A stretch of 64,000 nt of DNA from HyVt-105 sp049975425. Lineage in GTDB: Bacteria; Bacteroidota; Bacteroidia; Bacteroidales; VadinHA17. The notes beneath the pieces were generated by a model that worked only from the letters and a program-made list of their open reading frames with translations, did no database searches and had not been told where the DNA came from. The stretch is from NCBI GenBank assembly GCA_049975425.1, contig JBNGDI010000014.1, positions 8,559 to 72,558 on the forward strand, read 5' to 3'. The translations under genes were made by a program, and so were the position numbers. Positions 16,888-26,017 of the stretch are shown here, one piece after another (the first letter of the stretch is position 1; each line of letters begins with the position of its first letter).

Positions 16888-17083
16888 ATGCAGTTCATAC
16901 TTCCTGATTCACATGGCCGGCATCATCCACCGGTCTGGAGTCTGTGAAAACAGTAAACGGGCTTTCAGGGATATTCCGGGTTCCGGTTGACCAGTGTGCT
17001 ATTTGGAATGACCGGCAGGGTGTTTCCGGCAGGCCGGTTCGTCCGGAGTGTAATATATAGGTTCCATTATAAACGAAGCAATT

Positions 17084-17419
17084 ATGCCATTCACAATCAA
17101 AGGCTTCAGGCTGTTCAATCAGATTTTTCAAACAAGGGAAAAGATCATTCTAAGGGATTACCTGGCGCTGGAACGAACCCGTCTGGCCAACGAACGCACC
17201 CTGCTTTCCTATTCAAGAACATCCCTGTATATGCTCCTTGGAGGGATTGCTTTTCTTCAGCTCAGGGATTTCTTCAGATTGCGCTGGCTGGGATACCTTG
17301 TGATCGTGCTGAGTGTTATTCTTATTCTGGTGGGAATATACAGGTATTTCCAGATAAGAAGCCGTTTGAAGCGTTATTACAGGAATTCGATGGAAATGGA
17401 GGAAAAAGAAGAAGGATGA
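17084..17419 (+). CDS. DUF202 (YidH-type) inner membrane protein
   Basis: 111 residues. The DUF202 signature appears as ALERTRLANERTLLSYSRTS (residues 28-47), followed by two TM segments, SLYMLLGGIAFLQL and LGYLVIVLSVILILVGIYRY, and a charged C-terminus. DUF202 proteins are small membrane proteins of unknown function, sometimes fused to or next to SPX/VTC-like or sulfate-transport domains. The gene converges on the aspartyl protease gene, with 16 nt between stops. The 196 nt upstream of it hold no recognisable gene. Confidence 0.8.
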   Translation: MPFTIKGFRLFNQIFQTREKIILRDYLALERTRLANERTLLSYSRTSLYMLLGGIAFLQLRDFFRLRWLGYLVIVLSVILILVGIYRYFQIRSRLKRYYRNSMEMEEKEEG

Positions 17420-17435
17420 CCATACCGGGAACTTA

Positions 17436-18596
17436 TCAGGGAAGAATGATGCGTACAGGAACGTCCAGCATAATCTCTTTCCCGTCACGCTCAAGCACCA
17501 GGGTAAGGTAGTTGTTCAGCCTTTCCAGTTCCACCCAGTTGTTTGCCGTCAGCATGACGGCATCGCGCGATTCAACCCGCTGGATCCGGTCTCCCGGGCG
17601 GATATTCAGGTCCAGCTCACTGAACCAGGGCAGCAATTTCTCCACCATCCAGCCACGTTCGTCCCGCCGGGGAACAAAACCCAGCTGCCGGACCGGAGGG
17701 ATTTCAATCGGGATATCGCTGTTCCGCAGAAAGGAGATCTGATTGTTTTCAGGATCGAGGACCACCCGGAAGTAACTTAACAATCCGCACCCGATCCGAT
17801 ATTCTCCCGTATGCCCTATGGTAAGGATGGGTTCCATAACGATATGCTCACCCAGAACCAGATTATCGGTAACCCGGGCCATGGTCACCTCTTCATCTAC
17901 AGAGAAACTGTTGGTCGAAACCGCCGGCACAGGAGGTAATTTCAGGTTGAAATATTCCAGCCCGGATTCGGGAACACGAATGTACTCGCTCAGTCCGGTG
18001 GAAACAATGATGTCGGCCTGCCTGTTCCCGAGCCGTACGGGAAACGAGGGGACCCCTTCTGTTACTCTGTTCATTCGCAGGGTGTTTTCCGATGAGGATT
18101 CTTCTCCTGAAGGTTCCAGGGTATATCGCATACGTGGCAGGTCAATGGTAAGGCGTGCTTTCATAAAGAGGGGATAACCCAGTATCCCGTCAACCGGTCC
18201 TTCCCATGAACGGATACCGGCCATAAAGTTCCTGAACCGGATATCTCCCAGCCTCATTTCATCGACCAGGGTTACCCGGAGTTCACTGTCCGTTACCCGG
18301 GCCGGAAGACCGGTCTCCTGCACCAGGGATTCCCTGATCAGGGTAATATCCGAACCGGTATCAAGAAGAAAGAGAAAGGGCCCTTTCCCCCGGATAAAGA
18401 CCCGTACCATGGGTGCAAGCTTTGAACCTGCCATGGACTCTTCGACGCTGTACGGAGGCCAGACTGTTTCTTCCGGCCCCTCGCGGAGCTTTTTCAGTAT
18501 ATCTTTTTCTGTCGGCTCAGGGGATTGCGACCAGACGGGAAATGCCAGGAACCCCCATGCCAGGAACAGGAACCAATACTTCATATTTCCGGTCAT
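17436..18596 (-). CDS. Secreted retropepsin-like aspartyl protease with PDZ-like tail
   Basis: 386 residues with signal peptide MKYWFLFLAWGFLAFPVWSQ (start at the second Met, residue 5, is also possible). The catalytic motif FLLDTGSDITLI lies near residue 80 and a second beta domain near 180-280 carries IIVSTGLSEYIRVP, a degenerate counterpart. The C-terminal part from about 300 (GFVPRRDERGWMVEKLLPWF..GDRIQRVESRD) has the PDZ fold seen in Bacteroidetes PDZ-aspartyl protease proteins. Presumed envelope peptidase of unknown substrate. It lies downstream of gyrB on the same strand with 59 nt between. Confidence 0.85.
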   Translation of the reverse strand: MTGNMKYWFLFLAWGFLAFPVWSQSPEPTEKDILKKLREGPEETVWPPYSVEESMAGSKLAPMVRVFIRGKGPFLFLLDTGSDITLIRESLVQETGLPARVTDSELRVTLVDEMRLGDIRFRNFMAGIRSWEGPVDGILGYPLFMKARLTIDLPRMRYTLEPSGEESSSENTLRMNRVTEGVPSFPVRLGNRQADIIVSTGLSEYIRVPESGLEYFNLKLPPVPAVSTNSFSVDEEVTMARVTDNLVLGEHIVMEPILTIGHTGEYRIGCGLLSYFRVVLDPENNQISFLRNSDIPIEIPPVRQLGFVPRRDERGWMVEKLLPWFSELDLNIRPGDRIQRVESRDAVMLTANNWVELERLNNYLTLVLERDGKEIMLDVPVRIILP

Positions 18597-18655
18597 TTTC
18601 TCAAATGAGACTATGCAATATATCCGTGTGATTTCCCGGTTTTTTCTCAGGATGA

Positions 18656-20605
18656 TCAGGCATCAATATTGGCATATTTGGCATGTTTTTCAATAAATTC
18701 ACGCCGGGGGGGCACTTCATCGCCCATCAGCATGGAAAATATCCTGTCGGCTTCGGCGGCACTTTCAATGGTCACCTGCCTGAGGATCCTGTTTTCAGGG
18801 TTCATGGTAGTTTGCCACAATTGCTCGGCATTCATTTCACCCAGACCCTTATATCTCTGAACCGACACCTGGTTTTCCTCCCCCCCTGCCACTTCTTCCA
18901 CAAATTTCTTTCTTTCTTCCTCAGTCCAGCAATACCTCTCGGTTTTGCCTTTTCTCAGCAGGTAAAGGGGAGGGGTGGCGATGTAAAGATGCCCGTTTTT
19001 GATCAATTCCTGCATGTATCTGAAAAAGAATGTCATGATCAGGGTAGCAATGTGGCTTCCGTCCACATCGGCATCGGTCATGATCACGATCTTTTCGTAA
19101 CGCAATCCCTGCATGTTCAGTTCCTTACTGTCCTCCTCCGTACCAATGGTAACGCCCAGTGCCAGGAAAATATTTTTGATCTCTTCGTTCTCAAATATCT
19201 TGTGCTGCATGGCTTTTTCCACATTCAGGATCTTCCCCCTAAGGGGCAGGATGGCCTGAAAATTCCTGTCGCGCCCCTGCTTGGCGGTACCTCCGGCCGA
19301 ATCCCCCTCTACCAGAAATATTTCACATTTCGAGGGGTCGCGTTCAGCACAGTCGGCCAGTTTTCCGGGCAATCCGGAACCGGACAGCACATTCTTCCGC
19401 TGCACCAGTTCGCGGGCTTTCCGGGCAGCATGCCTGGCCGTGGCCGCCAGGATCACTTTCTGTACAATGGCTTTGGCATCCCTGGGGTGTTCTTCCAGGT
19501 AACTGGCCAGGTAAGTGCTCACTGCCTGATCGACGGCGCCCATTACGTCCGAATTGCCCAGCTTGGTTTTGGTCTGTCCTTCAAACTGGGGTTCCTGCAC
19601 CTTTACTGAGAGCACTGCGGTAAGCCCTTCCCTGAAATCATCCCCGTTGATATCGAATTTGAGTTTCGCCAGCAAACCCGATTTTTCAGCATAATTTTTC
19701 AGGGTGCGGGTCAATCCCCTTCTGAAACCGGCCAGATGCGTACCTCCTTCAATGGTGTTGATGTTGTTCACATAAGTGTGCACATTCTCTGAAAAGGAGG
19801 TGTTGTACTGCAGGGCCAGTTCCACCGGGATCCCGCCCTTTTCCGTTTCGATGGTAATAATATCCTCGATCAGCCTTTCCCGGTTAACGTCGAGATATTC
19901 CACAAATTCCTTCAATCCTTCCTCGGAATAATATTCTTCCATGCGGTGTCCGTTCCCGTTTCCGTTTCCGTTTCCGTTTCCGTTCTCAGTCTCACGCATA
20001 TCGGTGATCTTCAGCCTGATCCCCTTGTTCAGAAATGCCAGCTCACGCAGACGCGATGCCAGGATCTCAAAGTTGAAATCCGTTGTGATAAAAATGGAAC
20101 GATCCGGATAAAAAGTAATGATGGTACCGGTTTTGCTTGTTTCTCCCCTCTCCGCTACCGGGGCCAGGGGTTTCCCCTGCCTGTATTCCTGGAACCATAT
20201 CTTCCCGTCGCGATGCACTTCGGCCATGAGCCGCTCGGAAAGGGCATTCACACACGACACACCCACCCCATGCAGTCCCCCGGAAACTTTGTAGGAATCC
20301 TTGTTGAATTTTCCTCCGGCATGCAACACGGTCATCACCACCTCAAGAGCCGATCTCTTTTCCTTTTCATGGTAATCAATGGGGATTCCCCTGCCGTCGT
20401 CGGTTACGGTAACCGACCCATCCTGATTGATCGTCACCTCAATATTGGAACAATAACCGCCCAGGGCCTCATCAATGGAATTATCCACCACTTCATAGAC
20501 CAGATGGTGCAATCCTTTCACACTGACGTCGCCAATATACATGGCCGGACGTTTCCTTACCGCTTCCAGTCCTTCCAGGACCTGGATGTTTTCAGCAGAA
20601 TACAT
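18656..20605 (-). CDS. gyrB: DNA gyrase subunit B (start possibly lost in a gap)
   Basis: 649 residues visible. GHKL ATPase motifs are VDNSIDEALGG, DDGRGIP and GGLHGVGVSCVNALS; the transducer domain follows, then the TOPRIM domain with EGDSAGG, PLRGKILNVEKA and TDADVDGSHI, and the GyrB C-terminal tail. With GyrA it introduces negative supercoils. The first Met visible gives MYSAENIQVLEGLEAV, but the reading frame stays open upstream into the N run (..V-S-Met), and most homologues have a few extra residues before YSAENIQ, so the true start may lie in the gap. Residues near 210-220 are an unusual Gly-Asn repeat (GNGNGNGNGNG) encoded by a hexanucleotide repeat. Confidence 0.96.
   Translation of the reverse strand: MYSAENIQVLEGLEAVRKRPAMYIGDVSVKGLHHLVYEVVDNSIDEALGGYCSNIEVTINQDGSVTVTDDGRGIPIDYHEKEKRSALEVVMTVLHAGGKFNKDSYKVSGGLHGVGVSCVNALSERLMAEVHRDGKIWFQEYRQGKPLAPVAERGETSKTGTIITFYPDRSIFITTDFNFEILASRLRELAFLNKGIRLKITDMRETENGNGNGNGNGNGHRMEEYYSEEGLKEFVEYLDVNRERLIEDIITIETEKGGIPVELALQYNTSFSENVHTYVNNINTIEGGTHLAGFRRGLTRTLKNYAEKSGLLAKLKFDINGDDFREGLTAVLSVKVQEPQFEGQTKTKLGNSDVMGAVDQAVSTYLASYLEEHPRDAKAIVQKVILAATARHAARKARELVQRKNVLSGSGLPGKLADCAERDPSKCEIFLVEGDSAGGTAKQGRDRNFQAILPLRGKILNVEKAMQHKIFENEEIKNIFLALGVTIGTEEDSKELNMQGLRYEKIVIMTDADVDGSHIATLIMTFFFRYMQELIKNGHLYIATPPLYLLRKGKTERYCWTEEERKKFVEEVAGGEENQVSVQRYKGLGEMNAEQLWQTTMNPENRILRQVTIESAAEADRIFSMLMGDEVPPRREFIEKHAKYANIDA
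19951..19986. repeat. Hexanucleotide microsatellite inside gyrB
   Basis: Six units of CGTTTC or close variants (CGTTCC, four CGTTTC, CGTTCT) read on the plus strand. On the coding strand they encode alternating Gly-Asn. Length changes would stay in frame. Confidence 0.9.
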
Positions 20606-20613
20606 GCTGACAG

Positions 20614-20713
20614 NNNNNNNNNNNNNNNNNNNNNNNNNNNNNNNNNNNNNNNNNNNNNNNNNNNNNNNNNNNNNNNNNNNNNNNNNNNNNNNNNNNNNNN
20701 NNNNNNNNNNNNN
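20614..20713. other. Assembly gap (100 N)
   Basis: Exactly 100 N, so its true size is unknown. It removes the 3' end of the beta-barrel gene and probably the gyrB promoter and first codons. Confidence 0.95.
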
Positions 20714-22032
20714 CGGTCGGCAACCCTGAACAGCAATTCTCCGTAGTAATTCACTTCCTCCAGGTCGTCATACACCACATCAAACTGGTTGGATAACTCT
20801 GTAATAGTGTCGTTTACAAAGAAATAAGCATTATTTATCAGGGCATAGGATGCCCGGAGGGTAAATGCCACATGAGAGCCCATATTCCCTTTTATTCCTC
20901 CGTAAAACTCCATGTTGTGATCAGAATTTTTCACTGTCAGCCCGGGCATGATAAACGGATTCTCCATGGCAACCTTCCGCAGATCGTTGGCCTTAACATA
21001 CCCTCTCACTCCCAGGTAAGGGACAAGTATTTTTTCAATCACCCGGAACTGCAGCATGGCCGTGGGATAAAAATGCCACCACTGGGATGTTCCGTGATCC
21101 ACCGTAACATTCAAACCAAGTTGCAGCCGGTATTCGGGGGTGTTTTTCATCCACCAGGGAAATACCGATACCAGGGTGTTGTTCCCCGAGGCATTTTCGG
21201 GCACCCTCCGGTAATGATCCACCTGAAGATCCATTCCCGCAATACCCTTTACAAAGGAGGTGAAGCCCGATCCGGCAAAGCGGAAAGCATGCTGCCGGTT
21301 GCTGTAAAGGTCCTGGGTATACCCGTAGTCCACCCCCAGCTTATAGTTCAGCCTTGACGAATCGCCGTGTGTGGAAAGGACCTCTGTTCCGGCATCGAAC
21401 AACAGGTACCGTTGCCGGATATCATCCCTGTCGGGTTCCGCCAGGGTATCAGGACTGTGCCCGTAAAAATACCGTGTCAGGGCATCGAAACCGGCCCGGC
21501 CTTTCCAGGTGGCATTCCGGAAAATCTTTTTCCCGTCGATGTCAATACGGGTGTCGCTGTACCCCGCAAAAACCTTCTGGTCGTTATCAAGTTTTACCTT
21601 CCCCGGTGACGACATATGGTTCATGTACAGGGAAAGCATCCCGTTCCGGTTCCTGCGGCTGCTGATGCTGAGTTCCCCCAGGGGAGTAGTATAGCTCCCG
21701 AAACCCAGCCTCAGGTATGAGCCGTAGAGTTCGGGCAGTACATCACTTTCCATCCGGGCCGCCTGGATACGGCGAACGCCCCGGCGATGCTGCAGGGGCC
21801 GGGGGTAAATATTGTATTCGAAATCGGGGCGCAGGGTCAGTGTATCATCGGCTTCTGGAGATACCCTTATTTTTGTTGCTCCAGAAAGGGTGGGCTCATA
21901 AGCTTTCACCACCCTCACCTCTTTCTCAATCTTTTCCTGGGCAGAAAGTTCCAGGGGAAGGGCAAGAAGCGAAAGTATCAGTACCCCCGTTGCCCGGAGG
22001 ATAGATGTTCTCATGCTGCTCATTTTTTCCAT
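20714..22032 (-). CDS. Outer-membrane beta-barrel protein (C-terminus lost in gap)
   Basis: 439 residues visible before the gap. Signal peptide up to about residue 31 (LILSLLALPLELSAQ), then a short linker EVRVVKAYEPTLSGATKIRV and many amphipathic beta strands with aromatic ends (YGSYLRLGFGSYTTP, LNYKLGVDYGYTQDLY, RLQLGLNVTVDHG), typical of a TonB-receptor-like barrel without plug or carboxypeptidase-like domain. It lies 25 nt downstream of the large TPR gene, so the two are probably one operon. In other Bacteroidetes a similar barrel next to a large TPR protein is often annotated as a TonB-dependent receptor; function unknown. Confidence 0.75.
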
Positions 22033-22057
22033 ATGGACACTTTATTGCATCGGTTTG

Positions 22058-25000
22058 TCAGAAAAGGTTTACCGGCTTGAGGGTATCTTCCGGTGTAATG
22101 AACATGTCGCGGTTGATGATCTTGTCAAGCTTCTCTGCCGCCTCTTCGAGTATCCCGTCGTCATTCCTGCCATACCCGTCAAGCAGGCTCTGCAGGGTAT
22201 ATCTGGCCTGAAAATAGTCACCTTTTTCCACCAGTACATCCCCAAGCAACAGGAAGGATTTGGCCATCCAATAGGCATGCGGGGTGTTCATATCGATCAT
22301 GGAGAATATTTCCGCCTCAGACTTGTCAATTTCACCCGTTTCAAAATACAGTTCCGCCACGCGGTATTTGGCTTCAGCTCCCATCACCGTTGATACTTCG
22401 CCGGAAATTTTCATGTAATGCTCAAGCGCCTTTTCAGCATTTCCGGTTTCCTGGTATGCCCGGGCCATTTTGTAATGGGTTTCCCTCACCATATCTTCAG
22501 GCAGACCGTTTAACTGCAGCAAGCGTTCGCCTGTTTCGGTTACCCGTCCGTAGTTTCTCATATTATAATAACAGCGTAACTGCCCTTTCAGCGCTGCGGT
22601 TTGATTGGCCGGCCGTTCGGCCACCTGCTCCATGATCAGGTAATATTCCAGTGCATCGAAGTAGTTTTTCTGACGGTAGGCAATGGAAGCTGCCTCCACC
22701 AGGGCTGGTTCGGTAAATATGTTTCGCGGTCTCGAGATCACCTCATCGTATGACCTGAGGGCTTCTTCCTGCCGGTTAAGCCCGGCCAGGCATTCGGCCA
22801 GGTAAAAATGGGCACTGGTAGAAAAACTACCCTGCGGAAATTCCTCCAGATAACTCTGAAGCACCTCTGCAGCCCTCTCACAATTGCCTTCCATATACAG
22901 GTTCTCACCCGAAAGATAGGTCAGCGAATCCTTTTCCGCCGCACTGACATCAGCATATTCACCCACCGAACGGGCATAGGCAAAATAGGTATCTACCTCA
23001 TTCTGGTCAACATAGATGTTTTTCAGGCCTGTGAGGGCGTTTCGTGCCTCGGAAGTACCCGGATACTCCTCCACCACCTGTTTGAACAGTTCGATGGCCC
23101 GGTCGTTACGGTCCAGATTGTAATATACCAGCCCCATCTGGACCTTGGCCCTGGGAACATAGCTGCTCCCGGGAAAATCGTCGATTATTTTCCTGTAGGC
23201 TGCCAGGGCCTGATCGTTCTGCTGCAGGTTTACATAGCTGTTGCCCTGTTCAAACCAGGCATCGTCCCGGTAGTTCGACCGCGGATATTTCGAGATCAGC
23301 TGTTCCAGTACGGATATCTTCCCATTATAATCCTTCATAAGGCCCATGGTAAAAGCTTTCTGGAACATGGCATAATCCGGGTTGGCCATTCCGATTGCCA
23401 GCGACTGGTCGTAATAATCCAGGGCAGTGGAATACTGCATCCTGATGAAATAAGTATCACCAATCCTGTTAAATGCATCAGCCAGCAGGTCTTTCCTTCC
23501 GGAGCGGCCGGAAGAGGTGAATTTACGGAACCAGGAAGCCGCTTCCGCATAATTCTCTTTCTCAAACCAGGCATAACCCATAGAGTAAAGGCAAAGACCG
23601 TATTCCTCCAGGCCATAAGCTCCGGGAGAAGCAATAAATTCATCAAAATACCTGATGGCCATGTCGTGGTCGCCCAGTCGCGACCAGGCTTCGGCTTTCC
23701 AGAAAAGAGCCCTGGCTTTCAAATCGTTCGCCATATCGGCATGCTCCAGCGACAGGTCAAAATGATCAATGGCTTCCTCATACTCCTGATTATTGAAAAG
23801 CTCCAGTCCCCGGTAAAAAGCCACCCGCTGGTATGCTTTCCTGATCTGGTCATTCTTCACCAGGATCCGGTTGAGCGATTCGAGCGCTGCTTTGTAATTC
23901 CGCGTATTCTGGAAAGCCATGACCAGATAATTGTATGCCTCATCAATGCGATCAGAAGAGGGAAAGCGTTCGATATAATCCTGAAATGCCCGGATGGCCT
24001 CATTGAAAGGGGAATATGACAGTTCATAGGTAATCTTCGCCGCATTGAAAAGGGCATCTTCCTGAATTTCCAGATCGAAATCCAGCCTGGCAGCCGAAGA
24101 AAAGGCCATTCTGGCCTTGTTCCTGTCACCCATTCTGATATAGCAGTCAGCCAGATGGTAAGCGGCATTCTGTCCCAGTGCATTTTTTCTCCCGGCAATT
24201 TTTTCAAACTCCGAGGCCGCCTGATCATATTTCCCGTTCTGGTAAAAAATGAATCCTGCCTGGTACCTTTCTTCCTCCGTGAGGGTTTTTGCCTTTTCCA
24301 TGTACCGGGTCATATAATTTTCCGCTTCGGCATACAATCCCTTCCGGTAAAAAGCATCGGCCACCAGCCTGAGCACCTCATCCTCCCGGCCGGAAACCAC
24401 GTTTTCCAGCAATGCCGGTCCGATTGCAATGATCTGATCGTAATCTTCCTGCAGGTAATATATCTGTAAAATGTAATAGGGCACAATGGGACCGAAGCTT
24501 TCATCGTTCTTCAGCCTTTCAAATTCACGCAAAGCGGTAAGATAATGCTCCTGCTCATAGGCAATATGCGCATAGTAATATATGGCCGGGGCGGTATATT
24601 CCGTATTCCTGTCCTTAATCTCGCTGAAAGCCACTCCCGCCCGGTCGGAATCGCCCCTGCGGTAGTAACTGTAGCCTTTTTTGAAGTAATATTCCGGCAG
24701 CTCATCCTTATCCAGCCGGTTACGGTCTACCTGCTCGAACCAGCCAACCGCGCTCCGGTACTGCTTTCGCTGGTACTCATAAAGGGCCATCTGGTAACGG
24801 ATCTGGTTCACACGGGGACTTTCGGGATTACCGCGGATGTATTCGTTTACCAGCGCTTCCGCATCGTTGTTGTACAGCCTGATCGCACAGAGAGCCATAT
24901 AATACCGGGCATCAGAACTCAGTTCGGTGCGCAGGTTACCATACGCCTCGGCTGCGCGGGCAAACTGTTGCTGAGCAGCCCCGTATTTCTCCTTCCCGAA

Positions 25001-25129
25001 CAGATCAATGCCCCTGCGGTAAAACCGGTCGGGATGATCATAATAGGCCGGACGCTGGGCATACGCCCATGATCCCCACAGGAGAATACCGGCCAGAGTA
25101 TATACGGAAATCCTGATCAGACGCTTCAT
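22058..25129 (-). CDS. Large secreted tetratricopeptide-repeat protein
   Basis: 1023 residues from MKRLIRISVYTLAGILLWG; an upstream in-frame Met at 25141 adds only four residues. Signal peptide ends near AYAQ. The rest is almost wholly TPR repeats of about 34 residues, with the W/Y-G/A-A pattern (for example YAEAENYMTRYMEKAKTL, ALDYYDQSLAIGMANPDYA, AFQKAFTMGLM). It resembles the TolA-binding YbgF/outer-membrane assembly lipoprotein TPR families, and ends DTLKPVNLF. Presumably a periplasmic scaffold; its downstream neighbour is the barrel protein, suggesting it helps build or hold that barrel. No lipobox seen. Confidence 0.85.
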   Translation of the reverse strand: MKRLIRISVYTLAGILLWGSWAYAQRPAYYDHPDRFYRRGIDLFGKEKYGAAQQQFARAAEAYGNLRTELSSDARYYMALCAIRLYNNDAEALVNEYIRGNPESPRVNQIRYQMALYEYQRKQYRSAVGWFEQVDRNRLDKDELPEYYFKKGYSYYRRGDSDRAGVAFSEIKDRNTEYTAPAIYYYAHIAYEQEHYLTALREFERLKNDESFGPIVPYYILQIYYLQEDYDQIIAIGPALLENVVSGREDEVLRLVADAFYRKGLYAEAENYMTRYMEKAKTLTEEERYQAGFIFYQNGKYDQAASEFEKIAGRKNALGQNAAYHLADCYIRMGDRNKARMAFSSAARLDFDLEIQEDALFNAAKITYELSYSPFNEAIRAFQDYIERFPSSDRIDEAYNYLVMAFQNTRNYKAALESLNRILVKNDQIRKAYQRVAFYRGLELFNNQEYEEAIDHFDLSLEHADMANDLKARALFWKAEAWSRLGDHDMAIRYFDEFIASPGAYGLEEYGLCLYSMGYAWFEKENYAEAASWFRKFTSSGRSGRKDLLADAFNRIGDTYFIRMQYSTALDYYDQSLAIGMANPDYAMFQKAFTMGLMKDYNGKISVLEQLISKYPRSNYRDDAWFEQGNSYVNLQQNDQALAAYRKIIDDFPGSSYVPRAKVQMGLVYYNLDRNDRAIELFKQVVEEYPGTSEARNALTGLKNIYVDQNEVDTYFAYARSVGEYADVSAAEKDSLTYLSGENLYMEGNCERAAEVLQSYLEEFPQGSFSTSAHFYLAECLAGLNRQEEALRSYDEVISRPRNIFTEPALVEAASIAYRQKNYFDALEYYLIMEQVAERPANQTAALKGQLRCYYNMRNYGRVTETGERLLQLNGLPEDMVRETHYKMARAYQETGNAEKALEHYMKISGEVSTVMGAEAKYRVAELYFETGEIDKSEAEIFSMIDMNTPHAYWMAKSFLLLGDVLVEKGDYFQARYTLQSLLDGYGRNDDGILEEAAEKLDKIINRDMFITPEDTLKPVNLF

Positions 25130-25261
25130 AGGTACAAACATGTTAAATCATGTAAAAGTAAAAATATTCCCCCGGGTTGCCGGATACCGGACAGCCTTTT
25201 AATTAACATTAAACTGTTAATTTCTTCATTTATTTTGGAGGTTGTGCTGATTATTATTTTG

Positions 25262-25269
25262 TAATTTTG
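25262..25269 (+). promoter_or_regulatory. Bacteroidetes -7 element before ftsE
   Basis: TAATTTTG matches TAnnTTTG and lies 34 nt before the ftsE ATG. TTG triplets upstream are at 17 or 24 nt, not the usual 19-21. Confidence 0.45.
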
Positions 25270-25303
25270 ACCTTGCGGAAACAGAACGAATCCCTAACCG
25301 CCC

Positions 25304-26014
25304 ATGGCCCTCGACACCGTTGTTGAACTGAAACAAGCCACCATCGCCCAGAACGACCATCTGGTTATGAAAGACGTAAATATGGAGGTGTCGAAGGGAG
25401 AGTTTGTTTACCTGATAGGCCGCGTAGGAAGCGGAAAAACCAGCCTGATCCGAACCATCAATGCAGAAATTCCCCTGAAGGAAGGAACCGGGTTTGTGGC
25501 AGGGTTTGACCTGGGAAAGATCCGGCGCAGGCAGATCCCACTGCTGCGGAGAAAACTGGGTATTGTATTTCAGGATTTCCAGCTCCTCACCGACCGGTCG
25601 GTTTACGATAATCTGGCTTTTGTGCTCAGGGCAACCGGCTGGAAAAACAAAAAGGAAATCAATCACCGCATTGCCGAGGTACTGGAAAAGGTAGGAATGG
25701 GATATAAAGGATATAAAATGCCCAATCAGCTTTCAGGTGGGGAACAGCAGAGGGTGGTCATTGCCCGGGCACTGCTGAACAATCCCGAGTTGATCCTGGC
25801 CGATGAACCTACCGGCAACCTCGATCCGGAAACGTCCGACGGCATCATGGCTGTTCTTACGGAGATCAGAAATAGCGGCCGGGCCGTAGTAATGGCCACT
25901 CATAATTACAACCTGCTGAAAAAATACCCCTCCCGCACCCTGAAATGTGATAAGGAAAGGCTGACGGAATTGGAACCCTCCGGGGAAATCGACTTCGATA
26001 ACCTGAAGGAATAA
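25304..26014 (+). CDS. ftsE: Cell-division ATP-binding protein FtsE
   Basis: 236 residues. Walker A GRVGSGKT at 39-46, Q-loop VFQDFQLL, signature LSGGEQQRVVIARALL, Walker B LILADEPTGNLD and the switch His in MATHNYN. The VFQDFQLLTDRSVYDNLAF stretch is characteristic of FtsE. With the permease FtsX it transmits ATP hydrolysis to periplasmic peptidoglycan hydrolases at the septum. No ftsX is adjacent, a usual situation in Bacteroidetes. The downstream gene is on the opposite strand and the stops lie 3 nt apart. Confidence 0.92.
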   Translation: MALDTVVELKQATIAQNDHLVMKDVNMEVSKGEFVYLIGRVGSGKTSLIRTINAEIPLKEGTGFVAGFDLGKIRRRQIPLLRRKLGIVFQDFQLLTDRSVYDNLAFVLRATGWKNKKEINHRIAEVLEKVGMGYKGYKMPNQLSGGEQQRVVIARALLNNPELILADEPTGNLDPETSDGIMAVLTEIRNSGRAVVMATHNYNLLKKYPSRTLKCDKERLTELEPSGEIDFDNLKE

Positions 26015-26017
26015 AGA

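Noticed and set aside
22808..24019. 403-aa plus-strand frame antisense to the TPR protein
   Set aside because: Shadow of regular TPR codons; no start context or motif.
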